From Actinoplanes utahensis (GTDB lineage Bacteria; Actinomycetota; Actinomycetes; Mycobacteriales; Micromonosporaceae): a DNA stretch of 64,000 bases. Below, piece after piece: positions 17,206 to 25,895 of this stretch. The stretch lies in the NCBI RefSeq assembly GCF_016862455.1, contig NZ_BOMZ01000113.1:1-64000 (forward strand), in the 5' to 3' direction. The first letter of the stretch is position 1; every line of letters begins with the position of its first letter. The translations under genes and the position numbers were made by a program. The notes below the pieces were generated by a model. That model was not told the origin of the DNA. It worked only from the letters and a program-made list of their open reading frames with translations, and did not search any database.

Positions 17206-18129
17206 TCAGTGCTGCCTTTCTGCGCGGGCCGACGCCGGGTCACGGCGGCGGGCCTGCGGAAGCGTCTCAGTCTTGGAACCGGAGATGATGCGGTTGGTCA
17301 GGCTGCCGATACCTTCGACGGTCAGGGTGACCTCGTCACCGTCACGCAGCGGCGGCGGATCCTGGCGGCCGTTACGGCCCCAGAGCTCCGCGAGGCAGCC
17401 GCCGTTGCCGACGGTCCCGGACCCGAGCACGTCACCGGGGACGATCCGGCTGTCCCGGCCGGCATAGGCGATCATGGTCTCGAACGTCCAGCCCATGTTG
17501 CTGAGCAGGTCACGTCCCACCTCGACGCCGTTGACGGTGACGTCGCACCACAGATCGAGGAAGCCGTCGGAGTCCTTGAAGCGCTCCAGCTCGTCGGCGG
17601 TGACGATCCAGGGGCCGAGGCTGCTGGCGAAGTCCTTGCCCTTGGCCGGGCCGAGATTCACCTGCATCTCGCGTTTCTGCAGGTCACGGGCAGACCAGTC
17701 GTTCAGGATCGTGTACCCGAAGATGGCGCCGTCCGGCCCGGCGACCGCGGCGACCTCGAGCTCGAAGTCGCGATTCACCGAGTGGGCCGGGAAGGGCACC
17801 TCGTCGTCCGGGCCGTAGATCCGGTTGGGGTTGGTGAAGTAGAACGTGGGGGCGTCGTACCAGGCGTCGGGCACGCCGCCGGAACCGTCGATGCTGCGCC
17901 GCACCCCCTCGACGTGCTCCTCGAACGCGACGAAGTCGCGGAGCGTCGTGGGCTGCAACGGCGCGAGCAGCCGCACGTCCGCCAGCGGCAGCGCGCCCTC
18001 CAGCGCGGCGGGGACGCCGGCGGAGATGATCTCCAGCATGGTGGGGTCCCCCGCGAACGGGCGGACCTGATCGCCGTCGACGACGCCGGTGCGGACCCGG
18101 CCGTCGTGACGGAACGTTGCGAGCCTCAT
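17206..18129 (-). CDS. fumarylacetoacetate hydrolase (FAH) family protein
   Basis: The product (307 aa) has the FAH domain. The N-terminal half (1-70) is a small cap. The catalytic part contains FVAFEEHVEGV, the metal-binding glutamates in RDFELEVAAVAG, NDWSARDLQKREM, and the GSGTVGNGG loop. Members hydrolyse C-C bonds of diketo acids or decarboxylate ring-fission products. It is seven bases downstream of the extradiol dioxygenase gene, so it probably acts on the cleaved product or the next intermediate. Confidence 0.87.
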   Translation of the reverse strand: MRLATFRHDGRVRTGVVDGDQVRPFAGDPTMLEIISAGVPAALEGALPLADVRLLAPLQPTTLRDFVAFEEHVEGVRRSIDGSGGVPDAWYDAPTFYFTNPNRIYGPDDEVPFPAHSVNRDFELEVAAVAGPDGAIFGYTILNDWSARDLQKREMQVNLGPAKGKDFASSLGPWIVTADELERFKDSDGFLDLWCDVTVNGVEVGRDLLSNMGWTFETMIAYAGRDSRIVPGDVLGSGTVGNGGCLAELWGRNGRQDPPPLRDGDEVTLTVEGIGSLTNRIISGSKTETLPQARRRDPASARAERQH

Positions 18130-18136
18130 GCCGACC

Positions 18137-19078
18137 TCAGACCGGCGGCGCCACGAAGACGCCCCGGTCGACGTCGTTGAACGACTGCTTGGCGACGAAC
18201 TCGTTCATCGGGTTCGCCGTGCCCCACTGGTCGCTGACCGTGGGGTCGGAGAAGTCGTACAGGTGCGGGTGCCAGGTGTCCTCGTCGAGTTCCTCCAGCT
18301 CGGTGGTGTACTCGATGGTGTTGCCGTGCGGGTCGAGGAAGTAGCTGAACGTGTTGTTCCCGGCCATGTGCCGGCCCGGCCCCCACACCTTCTCGACGCC
18401 GCCGCGCAGCAGCCGGCCGGTGCCGCGCATGTACTCGTCGATGCCGCGCATCTCGAACGACGCGTGATGCAGGGCCACGTGCGGGCCGCGCGCGACGGCG
18501 AGGCTGTGGTGCCAGCGGTTGGTCCGCATGAACCACATCATCTCGCCCATCCGCGGGTGGAACAGCGTGTCCGAGAGCGCGAAGTTGAGGTGCCGGCTGT
18601 AGAAGGCGACGGTCGCCTCCGGGTTCGGCGAGTTGATCACCACGTGCGAGAGCTTGACCGGGACGGCCTCGCCCTCCGCCAGCTTGCGGTGCTGCCGCAC
18701 CGCGACGTCCGAGGAGACCTCGAGGGTACGGCCGTCGCAGTCGAAGAACCGGAACCCGTACCCGCCGCCGGGGGTGTGCAGCGCGCCCGGCTCGCTGATC
18801 AGCTTCACCCCGGCCCGGCCGAGCCGTTCGGCCAGCGCGTCGACGTCGCTCGCACTGGCCGCCCCGAAGGCGACCAGGTCGAGCCGCTTCTCCTCGGCCT
18901 TGCGCAGCCGCACCGAGTACTGCTCCGGTGACCCGGCCGCGGCCAGGAAGGCGATCCCGGAGTCGGTGGTCTCGGCGTCCAGCCCCCACATGTTCGTGTA
19001 GAACTCGAACTGCCTGTCGTAGTCCGGCACCGCCAGGTCGACGTGCCGCAGGTGGGTGATGAGTCGTTCGTCGTTCAT
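18137..19078 (-). CDS. extradiol ring-cleavage dioxygenase (type I, VOC fold)
   Basis: This is a two-domain VOC protein (313 aa) like catechol 2,3-dioxygenase: N-terminal domain about 1-130 (ITHLRHVDLAVPDYDRQFEFY) and catalytic domain about 140-300. Metal ligands are consistent with a His in the segment KLSHVVINSPNP, a His in HVALHHASFEMRG, and the Glu in GNTIEYTTE. The enzyme opens a catechol-type ring next to the hydroxyl pair using Fe(II) and oxygen. The ATG at 19078 has AAAGGA seven bases upstream. It follows the FAD hydroxylase gene, which would supply its dihydroxylated substrate. Confidence 0.88.
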   Translation of the reverse strand: MNDERLITHLRHVDLAVPDYDRQFEFYTNMWGLDAETTDSGIAFLAAAGSPEQYSVRLRKAEEKRLDLVAFGAASASDVDALAERLGRAGVKLISEPGALHTPGGGYGFRFFDCDGRTLEVSSDVAVRQHRKLAEGEAVPVKLSHVVINSPNPEATVAFYSRHLNFALSDTLFHPRMGEMMWFMRTNRWHHSLAVARGPHVALHHASFEMRGIDEYMRGTGRLLRGGVEKVWGPGRHMAGNNTFSYFLDPHGNTIEYTTELEELDEDTWHPHLYDFSDPTVSDQWGTANPMNEFVAKQSFNDVDRGVFVAPPV

Positions 19079-19089
19079 CGGTGTTCCTT

Positions 19090-20211
19090 TCAGGCGGGCT
19101 CGGCGACCAGGTGGGCGACGCGGGCCATCAGGCCGGGGACGTCGCCACGCTCGTGGGCGAGCTGCCAGCGGGCCAGTTGCAGGGAGGCTTCGACCACGGT
19201 CTTGGCGCGGTCCAGGCGGCGGGCGGTGAACTCCCGCCAGAGCTCGTCGGTGACCGTGTCCTCGCGCAGCAGCAGCTCGGCGAGCACGGACGCGTCCTCG
19301 AGGGCCTGGGCGGCGCCCTGGGCCAGAGTGGGCGGGCAGCTGTGCGCGGCGTCGCCGATCAGCACCACGTTCCCGCGGTTCCACGGGCCGTCGACGACGT
19401 GGCTCTCGAAGGCGGTGTAGTTGACCCGAGCCGGGTCGGTGAGCGTCTCGCGGATCTCGTCCCACGGCCCGTGGTACGCCCCGGCCAGCTCCCGCATCGC
19501 GGCGAGGGCCTCCTCGGGGCTGAGGCCGGACCGGTCCTGCACGTCCTCGACCAGGTACGCGTAGATCGAGTCCGGTCCGGTCGGGCAGTACCCGGCGATG
19601 TAGGCGGGCCCGCCGTAGTACAGGTCCGTCCTGGTCACGCTGGCCGGCCGCCGGGTGAACGTGCGCCAGATGCCCATGCCGACCGGCTGTGGCTCGACGT
19701 CGATGCCGATCCGGCGCCGGGTCCACGACCGCAGCCCGTCCGCGCCGATCACCAGGTCGTAGGTCCGCTTCTCCCCGTCGGCGAAGGTGACCTCGCCGTC
19801 CAGGGAGAGGCCGGCCGGCTGGGTCCCGAACCGGATCTTCGCGCCGGCCGCGGCGGCCCGGTCGATCAGGATCCGGGCCAGGGTGGGCCGGTACATGCCG
19901 AACGTGGCGGGCAGGTCCGGGCCGCCGGTGCGGATGTCGGTGAGCTCGGCGATCAGCGTGCCGGCCGGGTCGGGGGCGCGCAGGCCGAGGGTGTCGAACT
20001 CGTACCCCTCGGCTTTGATCTGCTCCCAGACGCCGAGCTGCCGCAGCACCCGCAAGGCGTTGCCCTGGAGGGTGATGCCGGAGCCGAGCGCGGCCACGTC
20101 GGGTTTTCCGTCGATCAGCTCGACCGAGACACCGCCCTCCGCGAGGAGAATCGCCGCAGCGGCCCCGGCGGCACCGCCACCGACGACCAGAACATTACGA
20201 ACTGCTGGCAC
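19090..20211 (-). CDS. FAD-dependent aromatic monooxygenase
   Basis: This flavoprotein hydroxylase (373 aa) of the PHBH/MhpA class has the dinucleotide-binding VLVVGGGAAGAAAAILLAEGG at the N-terminus, the middle DG motif (LVIGADGLRSWTRR) and the FAD-binding GD motif (VVLIGDAAHSCPPTLAQGAAQALED). It should hydroxylate an aromatic ring with NAD(P)H and oxygen as the first step of this operon. GTG 20211 is chosen because the Rossmann motif follows at once and AAGGG lies nine bases upstream. A longer version would add 30 residues lacking family character. The gene is divergent from the LysR gene. Confidence 0.88.
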   Translation of the reverse strand: MPAVRNVLVVGGGAAGAAAAILLAEGGVSVELIDGKPDVAALGSGITLQGNALRVLRQLGVWEQIKAEGYEFDTLGLRAPDPAGTLIAELTDIRTGGPDLPATFGMYRPTLARILIDRAAAAGAKIRFGTQPAGLSLDGEVTFADGEKRTYDLVIGADGLRSWTRRRIGIDVEPQPVGMGIWRTFTRRPASVTRTDLYYGGPAYIAGYCPTGPDSIYAYLVEDVQDRSGLSPEEALAAMRELAGAYHGPWDEIRETLTDPARVNYTAFESHVVDGPWNRGNVVLIGDAAHSCPPTLAQGAAQALEDASVLAELLLREDTVTDELWREFTARRLDRAKTVVEASLQLARWQLAHERGDVPGLMARVAHLVAEPA

Positions 20212-20299
20212 GGCGGTTTCCCTTCTGTTACCCCTGTGACTGGGACCACTGTCGCAACCGGGCGGGACATCAGGGAAGCTCAAGTTGGTGATCGCAGCC

Positions 20300-20314
20300 A
20301 TAGGCCAGGCTTAT
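20300..20314. promoter_or_regulatory. LysR-type T-N11-A operator candidate
   Basis: The dyad ATA-N9-TAT gives the T-N11-A pattern bound by LysR-type regulators. It lies in the 112-base space between the divergent FAD monooxygenase and LysR genes, ten bases before the LysR start. This suits autoregulation plus inducer-dependent activation of the catabolic operon. It is a pattern match only. Confidence 0.45.
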
Positions 20315-20323
20315 AGTGTCGGG

Positions 20324-21247
20324 ATGGCCGTCGACCGAGTGCTGGCGAACCTCGACCTCAATCTGCTCGTCACGCTCGACGCCCTGCTCCGCGAGCGGAA
20401 CGTGACCCGCACCGCGGAGGGCCTCGGAGTCAGCCAGCCGGCGGTCAGCGGCGCCCTCGGCCGGCTGCGGCGGCACTTCGGTGACCAGTTGCTGGTCCGG
20501 GTCGGCAACCGGTACGACCTGACCCCGCTGGCCAGCCGGGTCGCCACCCTGACCGGGCCCGCGCTCGCCGGGGTGCGGCGGGTCTTCGACTCCACCGCCG
20601 CGTTCGACCCGTCCGGGCTGGACCGCGAGTTCACCATCGTCAGCTCCGACTACGCGGCCACCGTCCTCGGGCCGCTGATCGCCCGCCGGGTCGCCGCGCT
20701 CGCGCCCGGCGCCCGGCTGCGGTTCCAGCAGACCACCCCGTACGCCGTCGACCACGCCGCCGACACCCTGCGCAGCGCCGACGGGCTGCTCATCCCGCAC
20801 GGCTTCGTCTCCGGGCTGCCCTACCTGGACCTCTACACCGACCGGTGGGTCTGCATCGTGTCCGAGGACCACCCCGAGGTCGGTGACGCGCTCACCATGG
20901 ACCAGCTCGCCGACCTGCCCTGGGTGGTCATCTTCGACCGGCCGACCGCGTTCGCGCCCGCCTCCCGCCAGCTGCGGATGTTAGGCATCGAGGCGCGCGT
21001 CGACCTGGTGGTCGACGGGTTCGCGCAGATGCCGTTCCTGGTCGCCGGATCGCGGCGGGTCGCGCTGCTGCAGGAACGCCTCGCCCGGCTGCTCGCGCCG
21101 GTCGCGCGGATCCGGGTGCTGGAATGCCCGTTCGAGGTGATCCCCCTGGCCGAGGCGTTCTGGTTCAACCCGATGTACCGCAACGACCCGGCGCACATGT
21201 GGCTCCGCGACATCCTCTCCGCCGCTGCCGCCGAACTCCGCGGTTGA
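20324..21247 (+). CDS. LysR-family transcriptional regulator
   Basis: The product is 307 aa. The N-terminal winged helix (about 8-67) reads LDLNLLVTLDALLRERNVTRTAE and then SQPAVSGALGRLRRHFGDQLLVR. The rest is the periplasmic-binding-protein-like effector domain. Divergent placement next to the FAD monooxygenase makes it the likely activator of the ring-cleavage operon (19078 region and downstream). It is close to the NodD/SyrM-type subgroup in its NLDLNLL start. The ATG 20324 fits the LysR N-terminus; the in-frame start at 20285 would add residues without family character. Confidence 0.9.
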   Translation: MAVDRVLANLDLNLLVTLDALLRERNVTRTAEGLGVSQPAVSGALGRLRRHFGDQLLVRVGNRYDLTPLASRVATLTGPALAGVRRVFDSTAAFDPSGLDREFTIVSSDYAATVLGPLIARRVAALAPGARLRFQQTTPYAVDHAADTLRSADGLLIPHGFVSGLPYLDLYTDRWVCIVSEDHPEVGDALTMDQLADLPWVVIFDRPTAFAPASRQLRMLGIEARVDLVVDGFAQMPFLVAGSRRVALLQERLARLLAPVARIRVLECPFEVIPLAEAFWFNPMYRNDPAHMWLRDILSAAAAELRG

Positions 21248-21254
21248 ACCCCGG

Positions 21255-21303
21255 CTGGTCGTCGGTGCCGTCTCAGGGCGGCGGAGACAGCACTGACGAC
21301 CAG
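21255..21303. terminator. terminator hairpin after the LysR gene
   Basis: Arms 21255-21274 and 21284-21303 pair over 20 bases with one mismatch and one G-T wobble. It starts 8 bases after the LysR stop. The sequence resembles the hairpins at 1311-1379 and 22729-22757. The rest of the gap to 21440 shows no gene. Confidence 0.7.
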
Positions 21304-21440
21304 TCGGCATCAGCCGGGCTTATGGCCGTCATCAGCGGAACCGTCTTCCGCTGATGACCGGTCACTGCACATAGTCATGGCCATCGCGTGTGACCTGGAC
21401 CACGCGACATCTCCTGACGACGCCTCATGAAGGGCCTTTC

Positions 21441-22628
21441 ATGCCCGCTGTCCTCGAACGACGAGCCGGAATCCCGCAACTCGTCCTGCTGCTCGCCGGA
21501 AGCTGCCTCTCCGTGCTCGGCGCCGTGCTCATCGCCCCCGTGCTGCCGCAGATGACCGGCCACTTCGCGGACGTGCCGGGCGCCGACGTGCTGGTGCCGA
21601 TCGTCCTCACCGTCCCCGCCCTGATCATCGGCCTGACCGCGCCGTTCGCCGGGTTCATCGCCGACCGGATCGACCGCAAACGGGTCCTGATCCTCGCCAT
21701 GATCGGGTACACGATCTTCGGCACCGCGCCGCTGTACCTCGAGTCCCTCGGCGCGATCATCGGCAGCCGGGTCCTGGTCGGACTCTGCGAAGCCGCGATC
21801 ATGACCTGCTGCACCACCCTCATCGCCGACTACTGGTCCGGCCCGCGCCGCAGCCGCTACCTGGGCCTGCAGACCCTGCTCGCCTCCGTCTCGGCGACCG
21901 TCTTCCTCGGCGTCGGCGGGGCGCTCGGCTCGTCCGGCTGGCGCACCCCGTTCTGGCTGTACCTCGCCGCGGCCCTGCTGGCCGTACCGATGGCGCTGCT
22001 GATCTGGCAGCCGGCCCGCTCCTCGGAACCCGGCGCCGCGCTCCCGCCGATCCCGTGGCGGCAGCTGCGGATGCCGTGCCTGGTCACCCTGGCCGGCGGC
22101 ATCGCCTTCTACGCCCTCATCGTCGAACTGTCGTTCGTGCTCGACGAAGCCGGCGTCACCGCCACCGCCACCATCGGCGCACTCAGCGCCCTGATGTCGC
22201 TGGCCACCGCCATCGCCGCCGGATCGTTCGCCAAGCTCTCCGGGCGCACACCCCGCGACCTGCTGCCCATCGCGTTCGGGCTCGCCGCCGCCGGCTTCCT
22301 GATCATCTGGTCCAGCGGCTCGGTCGCCGTGATCACCGCCGGCGCGGTCCTCACCGGCGCCGGAACCGGCCTCCTCCTGCCGGTCCTCGCCACCTGGGCC
22401 ACCAACGGCCTGTCCTTCAGCGAGCGCGGCCGCGGCACCGGCCTGTGGACCGGCAGCCTCTTCATCGGCCAGTTCCTGTCACCGGTGCTGATCACCGGCA
22501 TCGCCGGAGCGGTCGGCGGCCTGCGCCCCGCCCTCGGCGTCCTCGGCATCCTCACCGCGATCCTGGCCGTCACGACCCTCGTGATCGTCCCCCGCGACGC
22601 CAAACCCCTCAACATCACCAACGACTGA
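21441..22628 (+). CDS. MFS transporter
   Basis: This 395-residue membrane protein has about 12 helices and the major facilitator layout. The loop 2-3 motif appears as GFIADRIDRKRVL. The last third contains a long hydrophobic series ending with LTAILAVTTLVIVPRDAK. AAGGG lies seven bases before the ATG. It follows the LysR gene on the same strand and may import the aromatic substrate of the nearby operon, or export a drug; the sequence does not decide. Confidence 0.87.
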   Translation: MPAVLERRAGIPQLVLLLAGSCLSVLGAVLIAPVLPQMTGHFADVPGADVLVPIVLTVPALIIGLTAPFAGFIADRIDRKRVLILAMIGYTIFGTAPLYLESLGAIIGSRVLVGLCEAAIMTCCTTLIADYWSGPRRSRYLGLQTLLASVSATVFLGVGGALGSSGWRTPFWLYLAAALLAVPMALLIWQPARSSEPGAALPPIPWRQLRMPCLVTLAGGIAFYALIVELSFVLDEAGVTATATIGALSALMSLATAIAAGSFAKLSGRTPRDLLPIAFGLAAAGFLIIWSSGSVAVITAGAVLTGAGTGLLLPVLATWATNGLSFSERGRGTGLWTGSLFIGQFLSPVLITGIAGAVGGLRPALGVLGILTAILAVTTLVIVPRDAKPLNITND

Positions 22629-22728
22629 TTCTTCTGTACGGGCCCCACGACGTCCCGTGACCCGCGGCGGCTACGGCGGGCGTCCCCTCGCCACCGTCCC
22701 CCGGTGCCACTCATGCGTGCCCCGCACG

Positions 22729-22757
22729 GTGCCGTCTCAGCTGCGCTGAGACGGCAC
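22729..22757. terminator. terminator hairpin after the MFS gene
   Basis: A perfect 12-bp stem (GTGCCGTCTCAG and its complement) surrounds a 5-base loop. It lies between the MFS gene and the convergent regulator gene ending at 22866. Confidence 0.7.
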
Positions 22758-22865
22758 TTCGGTCTCTCCCCCACCCGGCCGCGACTCTCCCTACGCCGCC
22801 TCGGCGAGCCTTCTCCCCTGCCTGGCTCAGCAGCGCTTTCGTCAGGCCGGGCTCAGCGTCTCCTG

Positions 22866-23444
22866 TCAGGCAGGGCTCAGCGTCGGGGCGGCCGGGAGGA
22901 GTCGGGCGGAGCCGTAGGAGGTGCCGGCCCGGTCGCGTTCCAGCCAACCGGTCTCGACGAGCATCCGCCGGACCGCCGCCACGTCATCGGCCACCACCGC
23001 GAGCCGCCGGTTGACCTCGTCCTCGGTGAGGATCCCCTCGACTGCGAGGAACCGGGCGAACAACTCGGCCATCTGCCGGCTCCGGTCACTCATCGTGGGC
23101 GGCAGACCGGTCAGCCGCCCGTGCGCGAAGTACGGCTCGAGCCGCGGATAGCCCTTGAGCAGCGCAGCGATCGGCTGCACCCGCCCGAGCGCCTGCGCCG
23201 CCTCACGCAGCACCCCGTCCCGCACCCGGTAGGTGCCGTTCCCGGTACCGGTGGCCACCCCCGCCCCGACCAGCCGCCCCAGCAGCTCCGCCACCTCGGG
23301 CCGGGGCAGATCCAGGTGTAGCGACATCTCGAAGATGGTGACGCCGTCCTTGCCGTGCCGCGCCAACTCGGCGAAGGCCCGAACCCGAAGCGGGTGCGAC
23401 AGCAACATCAGCAGACCAGCAGCGTGCGCGGCTTCAGCAGACAT
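22866..23444 (-). CDS. winged-helix regulator with DUF2087 domain
   Basis: The product is 192 aa. Residues about 5-75 form an ArsR-like winged helix (LLMLLSHPLRVRAFAELARHG). Residues about 115-190 match DUF2087: MAELFARFLAVEGILTEDE, NRRLAVVADDVAAVRRMLVE, GWLERDRAGTSYG. DUF2087 proteins are putative transcription factors in Firmicutes and actinobacteria. The neighbouring divergent gene is the methylase-specificity fusion, so a regulatory link is possible but unproven. Imperfect direct repeats (GGGCTCAGCGTC) flank its stop codon. Confidence 0.82.
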   Translation of the reverse strand: MSAEAAHAAGLLMLLSHPLRVRAFAELARHGKDGVTIFEMSLHLDLPRPEVAELLGRLVGAGVATGTGNGTYRVRDGVLREAAQALGRVQPIAALLKGYPRLEPYFAHGRLTGLPPTMSDRSRQMAELFARFLAVEGILTEDEVNRRLAVVADDVAAVRRMLVETGWLERDRAGTSYGSARLLPAAPTLSPA

Positions 23445-23561
23445 CCCGTCACCGTAGGTACACCACCGGACACCGGCAACGCATTTCCAGTGTTAACAAA
23501 AGCCGGGTTTCACATCAGTGCACGAAGGACAGCACCCTACGTCGGTGTCTACGTTGACGTC

Positions 23562-25535
23562 GTGAAGAACGCGAACCACATCTCGGCAGCAGGCATCGCT
23601 GAAGCGGCTGGAGTCACTCGCGCGGCGGTCTCCCAGTGGCGTCAGCGATACCCCGACTTCCCTGCCCCCGGCAAGAACGGGCAGTTCGATCGCGACGACA
23701 TGCTCGCCTGGCTCGACACACGACGAGTTCGAGCCACATCACGTACTCTGACTGATCCACCGGACCTCACCTATGGTGACCGCGCCCGACAGTCCCTGGG
23801 CGTCGCCGCCATGCCGGCAGGCACGGGCAGCCGGTCACTGTTCGATCCGTTCATCGATGCGGTCCGCGATGGCGCGTTCGGCGGGGTCACCGCGGCGGAC
23901 GGGCTCTACCTGCTGCTCTGCCTGACCTTCCTCCGCCGGCATGCGCCCGCCGACTGGGAGGCGATCCGCCACCGCGCCGCGACCGGCGACGACTACGCCG
24001 CGGAGGCCCTGCCGCGATTGGCATTGGCCGCTGTCGACCGGATCGTCGCCCGGCCCGGTACCGCCTCGGAAACATCGGCCTCCCGCTTCCGGCCACGCTC
24101 GATGCGGGTGGTCCGGCACACGATCGAGTTCTCCGGGCGACTGCGGTCCGCCGACATGGCGGTCCTCCACGAGATCCATGCCGCGCATGCCGGGACGACC
24201 GCGAAGGCACACCACACACCAGCCGGGGTCGCCCGGACGATCGCCCGGATCCTGGATGCGGGCGGCGAAGCCGGTGCGGTCTACTACGACCCGTTCGCCC
24301 GCGGTGGCGAATTGCTCGGCGCGCTGCTCCAGGAGGCGGCGGATCCCCGCTCTATGACGGTGCTGGCGGAAAGCCCGTACGCTCCGGATCTCCGGCTGGC
24401 GGGCATGCGCCTGCACACCTTCGGCAGTCCGCTCCGGCTCACCGCCGGCCACCCCGGCTACGGACCCGGCCACGCGCTGCGCGGTGCCGCGTCGATCGTC
24501 GTGGCGAATCCGCCGTTCAACTCCTCGATCAGGTACGAGCCGCCGCCCGGCAGCGGGCTTCCGTTCCCACCGCCCCGGTCCGGCAATTACGCCTGGGTCT
24601 GGCACTGCCTCGACGCTCTTGCTCCCGGCGGCCGGGCGGTGGTGGTGATGCCCTACGCCGCCGGATTCTCCCCCACCAGACAGGACCGGGAGATGCGTCG
24701 AGCGATGATCGAGGCCGGTACGGTCACCGCCGTCGTCGCGCTGCCACCGAATCTGTTCACGGGCACCACTGTCGGCGTGTCCCTGTGGGTCTTGCGAAGT
24801 CCCGACCCGGACCCGGCGAAGATCACCTTCGTCGACGCCAGTGAGCTGGGCGAGAAGAACAGCGGGACGCGGCGACTCACACCGCAGGACCGGGCGCTGA
24901 TCACCGGCGCTGTGGCCGGCGCGACATGCCGGTTGAGCGTCGTGGCGGACCTCGACACCATCCGGGCGCACGACTACTCGCTGAGCCCGGGCGAATACAT
25001 CGGTGCGGAGCCCACCCCGGAAGACTCCCACTGGCCCCGCCGTAGGCTGGGTGACCTCTGCGACATCCAGGTCGGCGCCTGGTTCGAGTCGCTACGCCGC
25101 GCACGGACCGGCAAGGGCCCGGTCGGGGTGCTCTATCCTCGGCACCTGACTCGGAACCTCGACACGGCGGATGCCCCCACGATCGCGGAGTCGTGGGCGG
25201 ACGGCCTGAACCGCTATCGGCTGCGCGCCGGAGACGTCGTGTGCGTGCGAACCGGCGCGATGTGCGGGCCCATCCTCGTGCCGGCCAGGCTCGACGGGTG
25301 GATCGCGTCGACCAACCTGTTCCGGGTGCGGATCCGCGACACCGCCGTGATCGACGCTCGATACCTGGTACACCATCTGTCCCGGCCAGAGACCCGACAA
25401 CGGATCCGGCAGCGGTCGAAACGGTCGGTGACCACGTCGATGAACACCGCGACCTTCAACGATCTCGAGATACCCCTGCCGTCGCTCAGCGAGCAGCAGC
25501 GCATCGTCAGCACCGCCACCGAGGAGGCCCGATGA
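23562..25535 (+). CDS. type I restriction-modification methylase-specificity fusion (HsdM-HsdS) with N-terminal HTH
   Basis: The product is 657 aa. Residues 1-50 are a helix-turn-helix of the phage-regulator type (SAAGIAEAAGVTRAAVSQWRQRYPDFP). The N6-adenine methylase core has motif I near Asp243 (YYDPFARGGELLG) and motif IV NPPF at 316-319. From about residue 490 a single HsdS-like target-recognition domain begins (WPRRRLGDLCDIQVG) and ends with PLPSLSEQQRIV, as in real HsdS halves. No HsdR endonuclease gene is present. The GTG at 23562 has no ribosome binding site but has TACGTT (TANNNT) seven bases upstream, as in leaderless genes. It overlaps the next small gene by ATGA. Confidence 0.85.
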   Translation: MKNANHISAAGIAEAAGVTRAAVSQWRQRYPDFPAPGKNGQFDRDDMLAWLDTRRVRATSRTLTDPPDLTYGDRARQSLGVAAMPAGTGSRSLFDPFIDAVRDGAFGGVTAADGLYLLLCLTFLRRHAPADWEAIRHRAATGDDYAAEALPRLALAAVDRIVARPGTASETSASRFRPRSMRVVRHTIEFSGRLRSADMAVLHEIHAAHAGTTAKAHHTPAGVARTIARILDAGGEAGAVYYDPFARGGELLGALLQEAADPRSMTVLAESPYAPDLRLAGMRLHTFGSPLRLTAGHPGYGPGHALRGAASIVVANPPFNSSIRYEPPPGSGLPFPPPRSGNYAWVWHCLDALAPGGRAVVVMPYAAGFSPTRQDREMRRAMIEAGTVTAVVALPPNLFTGTTVGVSLWVLRSPDPDPAKITFVDASELGEKNSGTRRLTPQDRALITGAVAGATCRLSVVADLDTIRAHDYSLSPGEYIGAEPTPEDSHWPRRRLGDLCDIQVGAWFESLRRARTGKGPVGVLYPRHLTRNLDTADAPTIAESWADGLNRYRLRAGDVVCVRTGAMCGPILVPARLDGWIASTNLFRVRIRDTAVIDARYLVHHLSRPETRQRIRQRSKRSVTTSMNTATFNDLEIPLPSLSEQQRIVSTATEEAR

Positions 25536-25744
25536 CCCGCCCGAAGCCCCGGACCGTCGACACCACGCCGCACTGGGTACTGATCGCCGGGCTGGTCGCC
25601 CTGGTCACCGGGTTGATCGTCACGACTCTCCGGCAGAGTATCGGCGCGAGTCCGGTGGAGGCTCTGCTGCTGGGCGGGGCGGCGTTCGTGCCCGTGTTCG
25701 GGCTGGGGCTGGCGGTCATCGCGGCACTGCGCAACAGGAATTGA
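25532..25744 (+). CDS. 70-aa two-helix membrane protein coupled to the methylase fusion
   Basis: A short protein has a basic/Pro start (MTRPKPRTVDTTPHW) and two hydrophobic helices: about residues 17-35 (VLIAGLVALVTGLIVTTL) and 43-66. Its ATG overlaps the methylase stop (ATGA) and GAGGAGG sits just upstream, which strongly supports translation. I do not recognise a family. Tight coupling of a small membrane protein to a DNA methylase suggests a joint function, perhaps defence; this is inference. Confidence 0.7.
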   Translation: MTRPKPRTVDTTPHWVLIAGLVALVTGLIVTTLRQSIGASPVEALLLGGAAFVPVFGLGLAVIAALRNRN

Positions 25745-25895
25745 CTTTGCTCGATCGGTGGGTGAGGCTGTGGCCACAGCGCTGCCGTATGGGGTCATGC
25801 GGGCTGCGGGAGCCGGGGCGGCTTCCGCACAGTCCACCGCAGGCTGCCGTCGCGCCGATGCGTGACGGTCCCGAGCTCAGGAGTGCTGAGTTCAG

